A DNA stretch of 64,000 nt from the NCBI RefSeq assembly GCF_012912005.1, contig NZ_JABBEA010000004.1, forward strand, positions 310,001-374,000, given 5' to 3'. This DNA comes from Paenibacillus sp. SZ31 (lineage in GTDB: Bacteria; Bacillota; Bacilli; Paenibacillales; Paenibacillaceae). Made by a program: the position numbers and the translations under genes. The first letter of the stretch is position 1. Each line of letters begins with the position of its first letter. Positions 1 through 9,184 of this stretch are shown here, in pieces. Below the pieces are notes generated by a model that saw only the letters and a program-made list of their open reading frames with translations, was not told where the DNA came from and did no database searches.

Positions 1-1
1 A

Positions 2-46
2 AGAAAAACCATGTTGCCTCTATCTTTCAAGGCACATGGTTTTTCT
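2..46. terminator. Bidirectional intrinsic terminator
   Basis: A hairpin with arms AGAAAAACCATGT and ACATGGTTTTTCT plus an inner GCC/GGC pair. The arms carry A and T runs, so it could stop transcription on either strand. It lies about 140 bases downstream of the exosporium-like gene and may end that transcript or one entering from the left. Confidence 0.7.
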
Positions 47-187
47 GGACGAACACCATACCAGAGCATCCAATTTTTCTTTGCTCCGGTTCATCTCATA
101 ATGTCTAAAAAATTAGCAACCCCAATTTTAAATGTCTATTTTTCTAGACACATCCATTTATTAATCAAAAATACAAGCTCGAAAAGT

Positions 188-976
188 TTAACTGCTTAGT
201 TGTTGAATTAGAATAGAGGCATTGGCATTGATCTGTGTTCCACCTGCCAGGGTCTGCAGATCAACTGCTGATGCACTGGAATGATTCCGTAATGTCAGCA
301 CATCATTTGATGCAGCAGTAATAATAACCATTCCTGGATTGGGTTGGGTACCCGCACCAGTACCATAGACACTACCACCCACAGGAGCTCCGTTTTGATA
401 AAGGGTGAATTGGTTTGCCTGTACACCTGCAACGATGAAAAATACCGCGTAGTCCCCAGCATTACCAATGTTAATCTCAGCGGTATTAGGTGTATGAGTA
501 ATATTCGTAAGATTTTGGTTACTGTCAAAGGTTATGTCCGCTTCGGTAGCAACAGTCTGAGCTGAAGTATTAAAAATATAAGCATATGAGGATAAACCTT
601 TTCCCGTTGTACTCTGAGTCTCTCCCAACAACTCCTCGGATACCAATCGGTGAGCCGTGACTAACTCGCCTTCAGCACCTTTGCCCCATACGGATATTTG
701 CGCTTCCTCAGCAGCCGTGTCCGAGGTTGAAAATACAAACTCAAAAGCATCAAAATTGCCATCATAATCTTTGGTTATGACCTGATTAGGTGATACATTG
801 AGCAGTTCTTCTACATATAATGTTCTGACTCCATTAAGGTAATAGCCCCGAAGAAGCACCGTGAACATTTCTGTCTCATTCCGGTTATCGATTTTGACCG
901 TAACGGATTGAGTCGGCCGGATACCGGTTATACCTGAAATACTATTCTCAATGGGCCCAGTTGATAGAATAGCCAT
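188..976 (-). CDS. Exosporium-type protein with BclA C-terminal-like domain
   Basis: A 262-residue protein with no signal peptide or membrane segment. The C-terminal half (about residues 130-262) resembles the trimerising, TNF-like C-terminal domain of BclA-type exosporium glycoproteins: it opens with YAYIFNTSAQ and ends in a small-residue, strand-rich stretch closing with ILIQQL. The N-terminal 115 residues are a separate beta-rich domain that I do not recognise. BclA relatives normally carry a collagen GXY stalk in front of this domain, and none is present here. The start is supported by AAAGGAGGGTGATGAA directly before ATG. From the family I infer a spore-surface role. No sporulation promoter could be read with confidence. 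Confidence 0.6.
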   Translation of the reverse strand: MAILSTGPIENSISGITGIRPTQSVTVKIDNRNETEMFTVLLRGYYLNGVRTLYVEELLNVSPNQVITKDYDGNFDAFEFVFSTSDTAAEEAQISVWGKGAEGELVTAHRLVSEELLGETQSTTGKGLSSYAYIFNTSAQTVATEADITFDSNQNLTNITHTPNTAEINIGNAGDYAVFFIVAGVQANQFTLYQNGAPVGGSVYGTGAGTQPNPGMVIITAASNDVLTLRNHSSASAVDLQTLAGGTQINANASILIQQLSS

Positions 977-1406
977 TTCATCACCCTCCTTTGATTGAAT
1001 TCGTTCAGTCCTTCTTATAGTATTATTCAGAAGATTCTTAATGGTGTGGACAAACTGGGTGGGCAGTACATAGAATCACTTAACCTTTAAAAATAACCTT
1101 TCATTCCGAATCAAATGTTATGTTTAATAACTCATACCTCACTCATATTCCCACTTGATTAGTATTTTCCAATCACAAAACCCAAATATTAAAAATGAAA
1201 GCGCATTATAATTACATACCACAAACTCAACTACTATTTTCGAATGCATTATGTATGCTTCATGTCAAAAAATCTATACACACTTCATTTTGGAAGCTAT
1301 AATATGGATAACTATCTTCACTCAAATATTTCCATTTACTCAAATCACAAGAATTCCTTGTAACAGGTATAGTTCTGAACGTTATACCCCAACTGAGGTG
1401 ATACCA
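977..1406. other. AT-rich intergenic region between divergent genes
   Basis: A strongly AT-rich region between the exosporium-like gene and the sigma-54 activator. An open frame continues upstream of the chosen activator start (1251-1406). Its composition and hydrophobic, low-information translation do not look coding, and it has no ribosome binding site. No convincing promoter or structured element was found. Confidence 0.4.
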
Positions 1407-3107
1407 ATGAAACATCTACTTCCAGATTTAATGTCTTTATTGCGTACGGATATGGCCACTCTGGATACAGGTCTCTCCACGCCTACCATACCGTCTTCAA
1501 CATCACTGGCAGATACTATCTCCTTATTCGACACATCTTCTTATCTGTTCATTCAGGATGATGGACCCATATTGGGATATATCGCCGTATCCGATGTTTT
1601 GCATGCCATGATGCATGCGCATCGGCTAATAGAGGCCTATTTTGAGACCACATTGGAAACAGCAGGTTCAGCACTGACCTTAATCAATGAAGAAGCCAAG
1701 GTGGCCTACTGGACATCTGGTGCGGAGCATGTATTTTCAATTAGCAAAAATGACATCATCGGACAGCCTGCCGCAGACTTTTTTCCGCCTGATCGCCTCC
1801 AGTCCCTCAAGACGTTATATACCGGCGAAACAGTCTATCGCAAACAACATCAGCCGAGACCAGATCTGTTCGCTCTGATTAACGCCCGCCCGGTTCAGCT
1901 AGATGGACGCATTGTGGGCGCAGTAGCTGCGGAAGTAGATATCACAACCGAAATCCGATTGCATCAGGAACTATTACATATGACATCCAAAGTTCAACAT
2001 CTGGAGAAAGCCGTTGCCAGACTGCGTCCTGACACTGATCCATTTGCTCGTATCAAAGGTAGCAGCCCGGTCATTCGCCAGTGTCTGGATACCATCCGCA
2101 AGATCAGCACCACCTCAGCAACCGTACTCATCCTCGGAGAGAGTGGCACAGGCAAGGAGTTATTCGCCAAAGCCATTCATGATCTTCGTGAATTGCAGAC
2201 TGCACCATTTATCGCCATCAACTGCGGGGCAATCCCCGCTTCCTTGTTCGAGAGTGAGTTATTCGGCTATGAGAAGGGCGCCTTCTCCGGAGCTGATCCC
2301 AAAGGCAAAAAGGGCAAGATCGAGCTTGCCGAAGGGGGTACTCTTTTTCTGGATGAGATCGGTGAGATGCCATTGGAATTGCAAGTGAAGCTGCTTCGGG
2401 TATTGCAGGAGAAGAGTTATTTTCCTGTGGGGGGAACGCGTATGAAACAGGCCGACTGCCGAATTATCGCCGCAACCAACCAGAACCTGCTCAGCATGAT
2501 TACCCGCAATCAATTCCGGGAAGATCTGTATTATCGACTTAACGTCATTAACCTTGTTATCCCTCCCCTGCGTATGCGCAAGGAAGATATATATGAATTA
2601 ACCCAGACGTTCCTGCAAGAGTTCTCATTGCTCTACAACCGTCATATTGAGTTGGTTCCACCTGAGGTGTTCAAGTTGCTGTTCCAGTATGATTGGCCAG
2701 GCAACGTTCGTGAATTAAGAAATGTAATAGAACGTCTGACCATTCTGACGACAGATGGTGAGGTCAAGGCGGATTACCTGCCCGATACGCTTCTCTCCCT
2801 GATTGTGCAAGAGCAGTCCGAAGTGCAGCTGACATCGGGAATTCACCCACATACCAACAGTGAACATGAGCAACGTCAGCATATGACGGGAACGGAACAA
2901 AAACCTCGAACCGCTGCGAATGTGGTAAATTCTGATGATTCCATTCTTGTCTCCAATGATACCTATCAGCAAAAATTGGACACCTATGAGGCGCAACTTT
3001 TACTTCAATATCTGGAGGCCGCAGGTGGCAACAAACGAACACTCGCGAAGCAACTCGGCATCTCCAGGGCAACGCTCTATAATCGCATGAAGAGGCTTGG
3101 TCTATGA
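1407..3107 (+). CDS. Sigma-54-dependent activator (CBS-like, PAS, AAA+, Fis HTH)
   Basis: A bacterial enhancer-binding protein of 566 residues. The N-terminus has a CBS-like stretch (FIQDDGPILGYIAVSDVL) followed by a PAS domain around residues 100-190. The central AAA+ domain has Walker A GESGTGKE at about 243-250. The sigma-54 contact loop reads GAFSGA at about 290, against the usual GAFTGA. The C-terminus is a Fis-type helix-turn-helix (NKRTLAKQLGISRATLYNRM). I chose the ATG preceded by GAGGTG at 1395-1400; a longer frame from 1251 lacks a site and has non-coding composition. Family members activate catabolic operons on binding a small ligand through the sensor domain. No target operon or -24/-12 promoter is visible beside it, so the ligand is unknown. 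Confidence 0.85.
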   Translation: MKHLLPDLMSLLRTDMATLDTGLSTPTIPSSTSLADTISLFDTSSYLFIQDDGPILGYIAVSDVLHAMMHAHRLIEAYFETTLETAGSALTLINEEAKVAYWTSGAEHVFSISKNDIIGQPAADFFPPDRLQSLKTLYTGETVYRKQHQPRPDLFALINARPVQLDGRIVGAVAAEVDITTEIRLHQELLHMTSKVQHLEKAVARLRPDTDPFARIKGSSPVIRQCLDTIRKISTTSATVLILGESGTGKELFAKAIHDLRELQTAPFIAINCGAIPASLFESELFGYEKGAFSGADPKGKKGKIELAEGGTLFLDEIGEMPLELQVKLLRVLQEKSYFPVGGTRMKQADCRIIAATNQNLLSMITRNQFREDLYYRLNVINLVIPPLRMRKEDIYELTQTFLQEFSLLYNRHIELVPPEVFKLLFQYDWPGNVRELRNVIERLTILTTDGEVKADYLPDTLLSLIVQEQSEVQLTSGIHPHTNSEHEQRQHMTGTEQKPRTAANVVNSDDSILVSNDTYQQKLDTYEAQLLLQYLEAAGGNKRTLAKQLGISRATLYNRMKRLGL

Positions 3108-3127
3108 CCAGCCTCTTCTTGTCTTTA
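3089..3127 (+). terminator. Terminator overlapping the stop codon of the activator
   Basis: Arms GAAGAGGCTTGGTC and GACCAGCCTCTTC are separated by TAT and followed by TTGTCTTT. The TGA stop lies inside the right arm, so the last codons of the gene form part of the hairpin. Confidence 0.75.
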
Positions 3128-3161
3128 TTATCGGTATATGAATGAATGAATGGATAGAACC

Positions 3162-5234
3162 CTACAAGATCCGTGCCAAGCGAGTCAGCGCTATTCTGAG
3201 ATGGCGATAGAATGTGGCCCGACTCATGGAACATGTCTGGGCTGCGGCAGTTGGATTGCCAGCATGCGTCCAGTAGGCTGCGTATAATAACATCTGATCC
3301 TGTGGAGATAGACCCTGCACCCTGCCTTCCAACAGATCCATGACGTACAGCTGTAAGTGAATTCCATCCTTTATCCCTGTAACCCTGCCGGCGTATTCAT
3401 GTAATTCTCCCGGGGAACGAAGGTGTCCCAGCATCTTGCGAACGTCCTGTTCAGTCCAGCCTACGTGATCCGATTCCGATTTTGTTCCCGGCTGTATCCG
3501 TTTCTCTTGCGGTTCTGGATCAAGCAGGGACATGACCCACGCTCCGAATTGCCCGCTACGCAAATCCAAATCGAGCACATCCGCCTGGTCCTCATATCTG
3601 TCACAGGCACGGGTCCGGGTTCCTCGCATCTGGAATCCAATGCTCTGTAAGAATAATTTCAGATGAGGATTCGTTGCAACCAGCATCACTCTCGCACCAT
3701 CGCCCAGTAGAGACAGGCGGTCCAGTACCATGTACCCTACCAGTTCTTCTCGTGTGTAACCAGGCATGTCATCTCTCGCCGCAGCCAACCAAGCAAAATG
3801 CGTATCACTCTGATCGGGATCATTCCCAAGCTCCTGTGGCGTAAAGCATTCATGCATCTCATTCGGAAAATATTTCAGGAGCAACTCACTACTATCCTTA
3901 TGTACAAGTACGGTAACGAACATGGCGATTGGCTCTCCAAGCTTGTCATGCATCAATACGATCCCTTCGGGATGACGGTGCGCCAGTTCATCCAGGAAGG
4001 GGCCGTAGGACACAGCCTGCCATGGTTCCACGCTATACTCGCACCATTGATGTAACAATCTGTGCAAAGCAGGCAGCTCCTCTTTTCTCATCGTTTCAAG
4101 AGGCGAAAACAAGGAATCACGGGACACATCCGCGTACTTGCGATATTGCAGCATCGATTCCTGACAGAGCAGTAGCATCTTCCGAGCGATCTGGCGACGC
4201 TCATGGAGCCCGGCCTGTTCATGCAGTGGTTTCAGCAACTTGGCGATTTTGATACGCATCGTCTGCAACCGATGTGGCTCACGTTGGCGAAAATCCCGTA
4301 GCAGATGCACCCTGGCCATATCATGCATAGCAAGACCATCCGGGTCGGAACGAATAAAAGACATCTGTCTCAGCATGTGAAACTCTTCTTGCGTCACAGT
4401 CATATCCAATACAGCGGATAACAATTCCTGATTCGCTGTCTCAACCAGTGTTAATACCTCCACCATAGGATGCAGACGGGGAATCGTAAGTTCCAATAGT
4501 AATCGGGCACTGATCATATGCGACAGCTCTGCCCATTCGGCATGAGGAAGATTGCGTCTCTGATCCGCCGCTTCCACAGCAAGGGCCAGACCCAGCGGAT
4601 GCCCATCAGTCATTCTCGTAATGGTGCCTGCCACGCCCTGATTCAGAGAGCCTGCCACCGTGATATACTCCGTAATCTCATCGACGGTAAAATGTTGAAG
4701 CCGCATCGGTACAAACCGCCGATGCAATCGGGGATGTGTCCGCCAGGTGGATGCCATTTCCGGACGTGATGCAAGAACAACAAGTATGCCTCTTAACGGA
4801 AGTTTGGATATGAAGACTTCCATGAACCAACTTTCCAGCAGTGCGAGTTCTTCATAATTATCTACTGCCAGGACCAATCGTTTATCGACCGAAGTATCTT
4901 TCAGCAAGCTTAGCGGTCGCGGGTAATCTTCACGATCCATTGTTTCCAAACCCAAAGTCGAGGACAAATAATCCATAAAAACGGAAGGGGTCGCACCGCA
5001 TGATCGGCCGTCCATCCATATTGCCGTTGCACCTTGATCCCGAGATATGGATAACATTTCTGAAAGCAAGGAAGATTTACCGATGCCTCCCATACCCGTA
5101 ATTGAAAATATGGTTAATGGGGCTTCCGGATGATCGAACCACTGCTCCAGTGTCGTCAGTTCCTTGGCTCGACCAACGAAACGTTTCCCATCCTTAGCAT
5201 ATTTGTCGTATTGTGCCTCACTACTGTTTCCCAT
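3162..5234 (-). CDS. STAND-type ATPase regulator with GNAT-like region and C-terminal HTH
   Basis: A 690-residue protein. The N-terminal NTPase has a P-loop GMGGIGKSS at residues 47-55 and a Walker B-like LVLAVDNYEEL near 117-127, in the style of MalT/NB-ARC signalling ATPases. The C-terminal 50 residues (GNPTAAAQTCSMSRATFYRHL) form a helix-turn-helix. Between them, roughly residues 400-570, lies a segment with acetyltransferase character: EPIAMFVTVLVHKD as a possible core strand pair and NPHLKLFLQSIGF like the GNAT 'neighbour then GF' motif. The start follows ACGGAGGACATAT. It is probably a one-component ATP-dependent transcription regulator. The GNAT assignment is my reading and needs a profile search. 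It converges on the sigma-54 activator. Confidence 0.7.
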   Translation of the reverse strand: MGNSSEAQYDKYAKDGKRFVGRAKELTTLEQWFDHPEAPLTIFSITGMGGIGKSSLLSEMLSISRDQGATAIWMDGRSCGATPSVFMDYLSSTLGLETMDREDYPRPLSLLKDTSVDKRLVLAVDNYEELALLESWFMEVFISKLPLRGILVVLASRPEMASTWRTHPRLHRRFVPMRLQHFTVDEITEYITVAGSLNQGVAGTITRMTDGHPLGLALAVEAADQRRNLPHAEWAELSHMISARLLLELTIPRLHPMVEVLTLVETANQELLSAVLDMTVTQEEFHMLRQMSFIRSDPDGLAMHDMARVHLLRDFRQREPHRLQTMRIKIAKLLKPLHEQAGLHERRQIARKMLLLCQESMLQYRKYADVSRDSLFSPLETMRKEELPALHRLLHQWCEYSVEPWQAVSYGPFLDELAHRHPEGIVLMHDKLGEPIAMFVTVLVHKDSSELLLKYFPNEMHECFTPQELGNDPDQSDTHFAWLAAARDDMPGYTREELVGYMVLDRLSLLGDGARVMLVATNPHLKLFLQSIGFQMRGTRTRACDRYEDQADVLDLDLRSGQFGAWVMSLLDPEPQEKRIQPGTKSESDHVGWTEQDVRKMLGHLRSPGELHEYAGRVTGIKDGIHLQLYVMDLLEGRVQGLSPQDQMLLYAAYWTHAGNPTAAAQTCSMSRATFYRHLRIALTRLARIL

Positions 5235-5672
5235 ATATGTCCTCCGTACTAGATACTGGTACTTTTAATATATTTTTTGAATCAACTTCATAACTCAGTA
5301 AACTATCCATTTAGTAGCTAGATATAGACAAATTGAATCGTTTTGATCTTATCTACCTTTGATTGAAGCAGCTGAAGGTATTATGAAATTGATTCTATTT
5401 TCTCACAAAATTGAGACTATATTGAGACGCGCAGATGCATGTGAAGTGATAGAATCTTGTTAAAAGCCAATTTATTGGAAATATTCAATACAGCGGACTT
5501 GAAAACGTATAACAAGGTATACATAAGTGTTTCCGCGCTACTTCTTATCATAATGGATCATTCCGCCGATCAAGCTACACTCAACATGTACATGAGCATT
5601 TACTGATCTCGAATTCATGCTTCCCTTTCAAACCCTACTACCAGCCCGATATTCCAGGAAAGGCGGATTTGT
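5235..5672. other. Intergenic, no gene seen
   Basis: An AT-rich stretch upstream of the STAND regulator. It should contain that gene's promoter, but no clear -35/-10 pair could be chosen. Nothing else is recognised. Confidence 0.35.
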
Positions 5673-5963
5673 GTGAGAATAAACCTCGATATCTGTAATC
5701 TGAGCGGACAACTCGGAATCAATCCCAAACGACTTAATGAATGGCTGCTCCAAAGCGGTATTTCAATGACAGCCCATGAGGCAGAACCGGAAGGACGCTC
5801 CGACCGGTCAACACCCCCATATCGGCTGGCTGCTCCTTCTTCTTTATCACTGGCACCATCCTCCGGTCAAACGAAACTATATCGGGGACGCCGCTCCACT
5901 CCTATCCTGCAACACCTTCCCGCCTCGTTACAACATACTCGGCGGATCAACAAAAACTGCTAG
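5673..5963 (+). CDS. Small hypothetical protein, uncertain
   Basis: A possible 96-residue protein starting at GTG, with AAAGGCGG seven bases upstream, and ending at a TAG that sits in the first bases of a hairpin terminator. The first 25 residues (LSGQLGINPKRLNEWLLQSG) could form a helix-turn-helix-like pair of helices. The remainder is rich in Pro, Ser and Arg and looks disordered or non-coding. No family is recognised. The ribosome binding site and the terminator argue for a gene. The composition argues against it, and it may be a decayed regulator fragment. Confidence 0.25.
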   Translation: MRINLDICNLSGQLGINPKRLNEWLLQSGISMTAHEAEPEGRSDRSTPPYRLAAPSSLSLAPSSGQTKLYRGRRSTPILQHLPASLQHTRRINKNC

Positions 5964-6005
5964 ACTGTGCACGAGGTAGTACAAGCTTAATGCACAGTCT
6001 TTCTT
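5962..6005. terminator. Hairpin terminator between the small ORF and adeR
   Basis: Perfect ten-base arms AGACTGTGCA and TGCACAGTCT with a 19-base loop. They are followed by TTCTT on the plus strand and by a T-rich stretch on the minus strand, so either neighbour may use it. Confidence 0.6.
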
Positions 6006-6023
6006 ACATCTTATATCACCCCA

Positions 6024-7694
6024 TCAAGAGGATTGCCATTGTCCATTCTCAATCATCGCATGCGCGAGTAGCGCCATCTCCAGACAGATTCTTCTCTCCT
6101 GACTCATGTAATCAGGTCCCATCAGCTCTTCCAGTTTCTCCAGTCTGTTATACAGCGTTTGCCGATGAACAAACAACTGGGCAGCAGCATCCCGTTTGGA
6201 ACCAAAATTCTGCAGATAGGCATCCAGCGTCTCTACCAATCGCAGGTGATTCGTCTGGTCATGTTCAATCAGTACACCCAGATGATCTTGGACAAAGGGC
6301 TGCAGGAAGGCTTGGGGCAAGGCTTTTAACATTTGATATATACCCATACGTTCGTAAAAGTGGACATGTTCCATCTGATCTACCGATCTCGAAACTTCGA
6401 TTACCTGATAGGCCTCCTGAAGGCTCTCAGGCAAGCTGGTCAAACGGCTGCGTAACTTGCCAAATCCCGCATGGATGGTGACTTGTTTCAAGTTACGGCT
6501 GGCAAACCGGTTTACATCCAGCGTGATTCCTTCCAGCAAGCGCAGCAGTTGATGACGCGTATTAGCAGTCACTGCTTCCTTCGCACAACATAGATACACC
6601 TGATTATTCTTCAGCATAATCAGGCTGGGCAGATTGTTCTTCTTGAGCAGGGAACGAAGTAGGACAAGAATATCCTGATGATTGGCTTCCATTCGCTCCC
6701 GGCCTGTACCCTTCAACCGATGCTCAATCTCGATAACCCCTCCCGCAAACCAGTACTGTCCCTTCACCAGCAAACGAAGTCCCATTCGGGTCTGGGCTTG
6801 TTCCTCCTGATGGATGTTGCCATTCATCAGATCCTGGATCAGCTCGTTCTGATTGCGGACCATTTTCTCTTCAAGGAACTGGGAACGAAGCGTGAGCGCT
6901 GCCGCCGCTTTTGCCGTATAGTCGAGTAACAACTTGAGATACTCTACTGGAGCGGACGGATGCACGATCATGCCCACAGCAGAGAATACCTGTCCGAAAC
7001 AGACGACCGGTTGGCACAGTAGAACCTTCTCTTCGTCCATGTGAAACCATAATTCGGTATCCGAATCATTCAGATCCAGGTGCTCTACCTCCTGTTCATA
7101 CCAGGTATAAATGGCCTGTTCCATCTCTGGAGCCAGTTCGGGCACATAACTGCCCGGCTCCATGGACGAGATGTACACCACTGGTTTTGCAGCGTACTCA
7201 TGCAGCAGGTTCAGCACAGCAGACATATCCGTACTCTGCAATGTTCGCTGCTGAAGCTGACGGGAGTAAGCCTCCAGACTTTTCAGCAGCTGGTGCTGAT
7301 GATTAATGAGCAGAGAGTGAATATCCTGTGTGATCTCCACAAAACGAACCGGTTGTTCAAATACGATCAGCGGGAACTGGTGTCTGTCCGCCAGTTCAAT
7401 CAGTTCTTCCGGGATTCCATATATGCTAGTGCCAAACTCCACACACAGCCCTGCTGCCTCACTGCCAATCAGCTGAAGCAGGTACTCTTCGCGCCCTTCT
7501 TCCGATTGAAGCCACAGTCCGGTGGATAAAATAAGATCATGGGGGCTTACGAATGGAGATACATTCGTAATCTCCAATACATGAACCCAGCCAACCTGAC
7601 GGTTCACTCCATCCTTCCCTGCCGTTAGTCTTGCTCGGCCAAATACCGGACGTGCAAGGATATCTTTGATCGTAAACACGCGGTCATTTTGCAA
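6024..7694 (-). CDS. adeR: PucR-family regulator, probable activator of ald
   Basis: A 556-residue PucR-type transcription regulator. The N-terminal PucR ligand domain (FTIKDILARPVFGRARL at the start, about 1-130) is followed by a GGDEF-like central region. The C-terminal PucR helix-turn-helix is at about 500-540 (SKRDAAAQLFVHRQTLYNRL). The start codon is TTG, set by AGAGGG seven to eight bases upstream. It is transcribed divergently from ald. In Bacillus subtilis the PucR-type protein AdeR sits beside ald and activates it in response to alanine, so the same role is inferred here from position and family. The operator is expected in the 189-base divergent gap, but I could not define it. Confidence 0.8.
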   Translation of the reverse strand: MQNDRVFTIKDILARPVFGRARLTAGKDGVNRQVGWVHVLEITNVSPFVSPHDLILSTGLWLQSEEGREEYLLQLIGSEAAGLCVEFGTSIYGIPEELIELADRHQFPLIVFEQPVRFVEITQDIHSLLINHQHQLLKSLEAYSRQLQQRTLQSTDMSAVLNLLHEYAAKPVVYISSMEPGSYVPELAPEMEQAIYTWYEQEVEHLDLNDSDTELWFHMDEEKVLLCQPVVCFGQVFSAVGMIVHPSAPVEYLKLLLDYTAKAAAALTLRSQFLEEKMVRNQNELIQDLMNGNIHQEEQAQTRMGLRLLVKGQYWFAGGVIEIEHRLKGTGRERMEANHQDILVLLRSLLKKNNLPSLIMLKNNQVYLCCAKEAVTANTRHQLLRLLEGITLDVNRFASRNLKQVTIHAGFGKLRSRLTSLPESLQEAYQVIEVSRSVDQMEHVHFYERMGIYQMLKALPQAFLQPFVQDHLGVLIEHDQTNHLRLVETLDAYLQNFGSKRDAAAQLFVHRQTLYNRLEKLEELMGPDYMSQERRICLEMALLAHAMIENGQWQSS

Positions 7695-7883
7695 TGGCGA
7701 TCCCTCTTTGTGTTATTTTTTCTTACATTATAATCCATGGACAAATGTCCTGAACAGTCTTTTTCGACAATATGTTGAGTTGGTTCCCTAAAAATTAGAC
7801 ATCGGGTAAGGTGCAAAACGATTATGCAAGTCATAAACTTGTAGTATAAGCTAACAACCAATAAATGGACGAGGTGCATGGTG

Positions 7884-9017
7884 ATGAGAATCGGAATTCC
7901 CAAAGAAATCAAAAACAATGAGAATCGTATAGCAATGACTCCGGCCGGGGCTGCTGATTTCATCAGAGCCGGTCACCAGGTGATGATTGAACAAGGCGCG
8001 GGGATCGGTAGCGGGTTCACCGATCATGAATACCAAGTTGCGGGCGCTGACATTCGGAATGATGCCAAGTCCGTGTGGGCAGAGGCTGATATGATCATCA
8101 AGGTGAAAGAACCGCTTGCCAGTGAATACGGATATTTTCGTCCGGGGCTGATTCTGTTCACCTACCTGCACCTCGCAGCGGAACCGGAGCTTGCAAAAGC
8201 CCTTATTGAAAGTCGGGTAACGGCCATCGCGTATGAGACGCTGGAGGTCAATAATACCCTGCCACTGCTCACACCTATGAGTGAAGTCGCAGGACGCATG
8301 GCATCTCAGATCGGAGCACAGCTACTGGAGAAGACCGAAGGTGGCAAGGGTATTCTGTTGTCCGGTGTACCGGGTGTCAGTCGAGGGAAAGTGGTCATAA
8401 TTGGTGGCGGAACGGTGGGAACAAATGCAGCCAAAATTGCCATTGGTCTTGGAGCAGATGTGACCATCCTTGATCTGAATCTGAATCGTCTGCGCCAGTT
8501 AGATGATATCTTTGGCAATCAAATCCACACGTTGGTATCCAGCCCGTCCAACATTGCCTCAGCTGTTGCGGCGGCAGATCTGTTGATCTGTGCGGTGCTG
8601 ATTCCAGGCGCCAAAGCGCCAACCCTTGTCAGCGAGCAGGTGGTGAAGGCCATGGCACAGGGCTCGGTCATTGTGGATGTGGCGATTGATCAAGGTGGGA
8701 TCGTTGAGACCATTGATCATATCACGACCCACGATGAACCGACCTATGTGAAACATGGTGTCGTGCATTACGCGGTGGCGAACATGCCAGGCGCCGTGCC
8801 GCGTACGTCCACGGTGGCGCTGACTAACGCCACCATGCCTTATGCGTTGCAGCTGGCGAACCACGGTGCAGCCGCCGCGATTCGTGGCAGTTCGTCCATT
8901 CGCAGCGCAGTTAACGCACTGAATGGACACATCACGTATGAGGCGGTTGCCCGGGATCTCGGGCACGCCTATGTTCCTGCAGGACAGGCGCTGGAGAATA
9001 CCGCCGCTGTCCAGTGA
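7884..9017 (+). CDS. ald: Alanine dehydrogenase
   Basis: L-alanine dehydrogenase (NAD-dependent oxidative deamination of alanine to pyruvate and ammonia) in a nearly full family-length 377-residue form. The N-terminus [18 protein letters not shown] is the family signature. The nucleotide-binding glycine motif is [12 protein letters not shown]. The stretches [13 protein letters not shown] and [16 protein letters not shown] match the highly conserved active-site and subunit regions. The start is the ATG seven bases after GAGGTG; an ATG six bases earlier almost touches the ribosome binding site and is unlikely. The gene is divergent from adeR and ends at a double hairpin. It lets cells use alanine as a carbon and nitrogen source, and in bacilli it matters in sporulation. 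Confidence 0.95.
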   Translation: MRIGIPKEIKNNENRIAMTPAGAADFIRAGHQVMIEQGAGIGSGFTDHEYQVAGADIRNDAKSVWAEADMIIKVKEPLASEYGYFRPGLILFTYLHLAAEPELAKALIESRVTAIAYETLEVNNTLPLLTPMSEVAGRMASQIGAQLLEKTEGGKGILLSGVPGVSRGKVVIIGGGTVGTNAAKIAIGLGADVTILDLNLNRLRQLDDIFGNQIHTLVSSPSNIASAVAAADLLICAVLIPGAKAPTLVSEQVVKAMAQGSVIVDVAIDQGGIVETIDHITTHDEPTYVKHGVVHYAVANMPGAVPRTSTVALTNATMPYALQLANHGAAAAIRGSSSIRSAVNALNGHITYEAVARDLGHAYVPAGQALENTAAVQ

Positions 9018-9029
9018 TCTTGATAGGAT

Positions 9030-9069
9030 CGTTCCACCTCGGCGCCTTGTCGCCAGGCCTGTGGAACGC
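9030..9069. other. Stem-loop after ald
   Basis: Arms CGTTCCAC and GTGGAACG enclose a second stem, GGCG/CGCC. There is no T run after it. It is the first of two consecutive hairpins after ald and may protect the 3' end or aid termination. Confidence 0.5.
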
Positions 9070-9072
9070 AAT

Positions 9073-9125
9073 AGAAGCGCGAGTCGGGCAGATGATGTCC
9101 CCGGCTTGCGCTTCTTGATTTTTTT
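9073..9125 (+). terminator. Terminator of ald
   Basis: A stem opening with AGAAGCGC and closing with GCGCTTCT, then TGATTTTTTT. This is a strong plus-strand intrinsic terminator directly after the first hairpin. Confidence 0.8.
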
Positions 9126-9184
9126 CACATATGAAATAGCTCGTTGGTATAAGGCCTTACGTATGTTCTTCTGGTTTTGGCGCT

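Noticed and set aside
1194..1208. Cre-like TGAAAGCGCATTAT before the sigma-54 activator
   Set aside because: The right half is degenerate and the region is very AT-rich. Not strong enough to list.
7790..7870. Sigma-54 (-24/-12) promoter upstream of ald
   Set aside because: GG and GC elements occur but not at the required 10-base spacing.
8559..9128. Long antisense ORF over ald
   Set aside because: Arises from the codon pattern of ald on the other strand and runs through the ald terminator.
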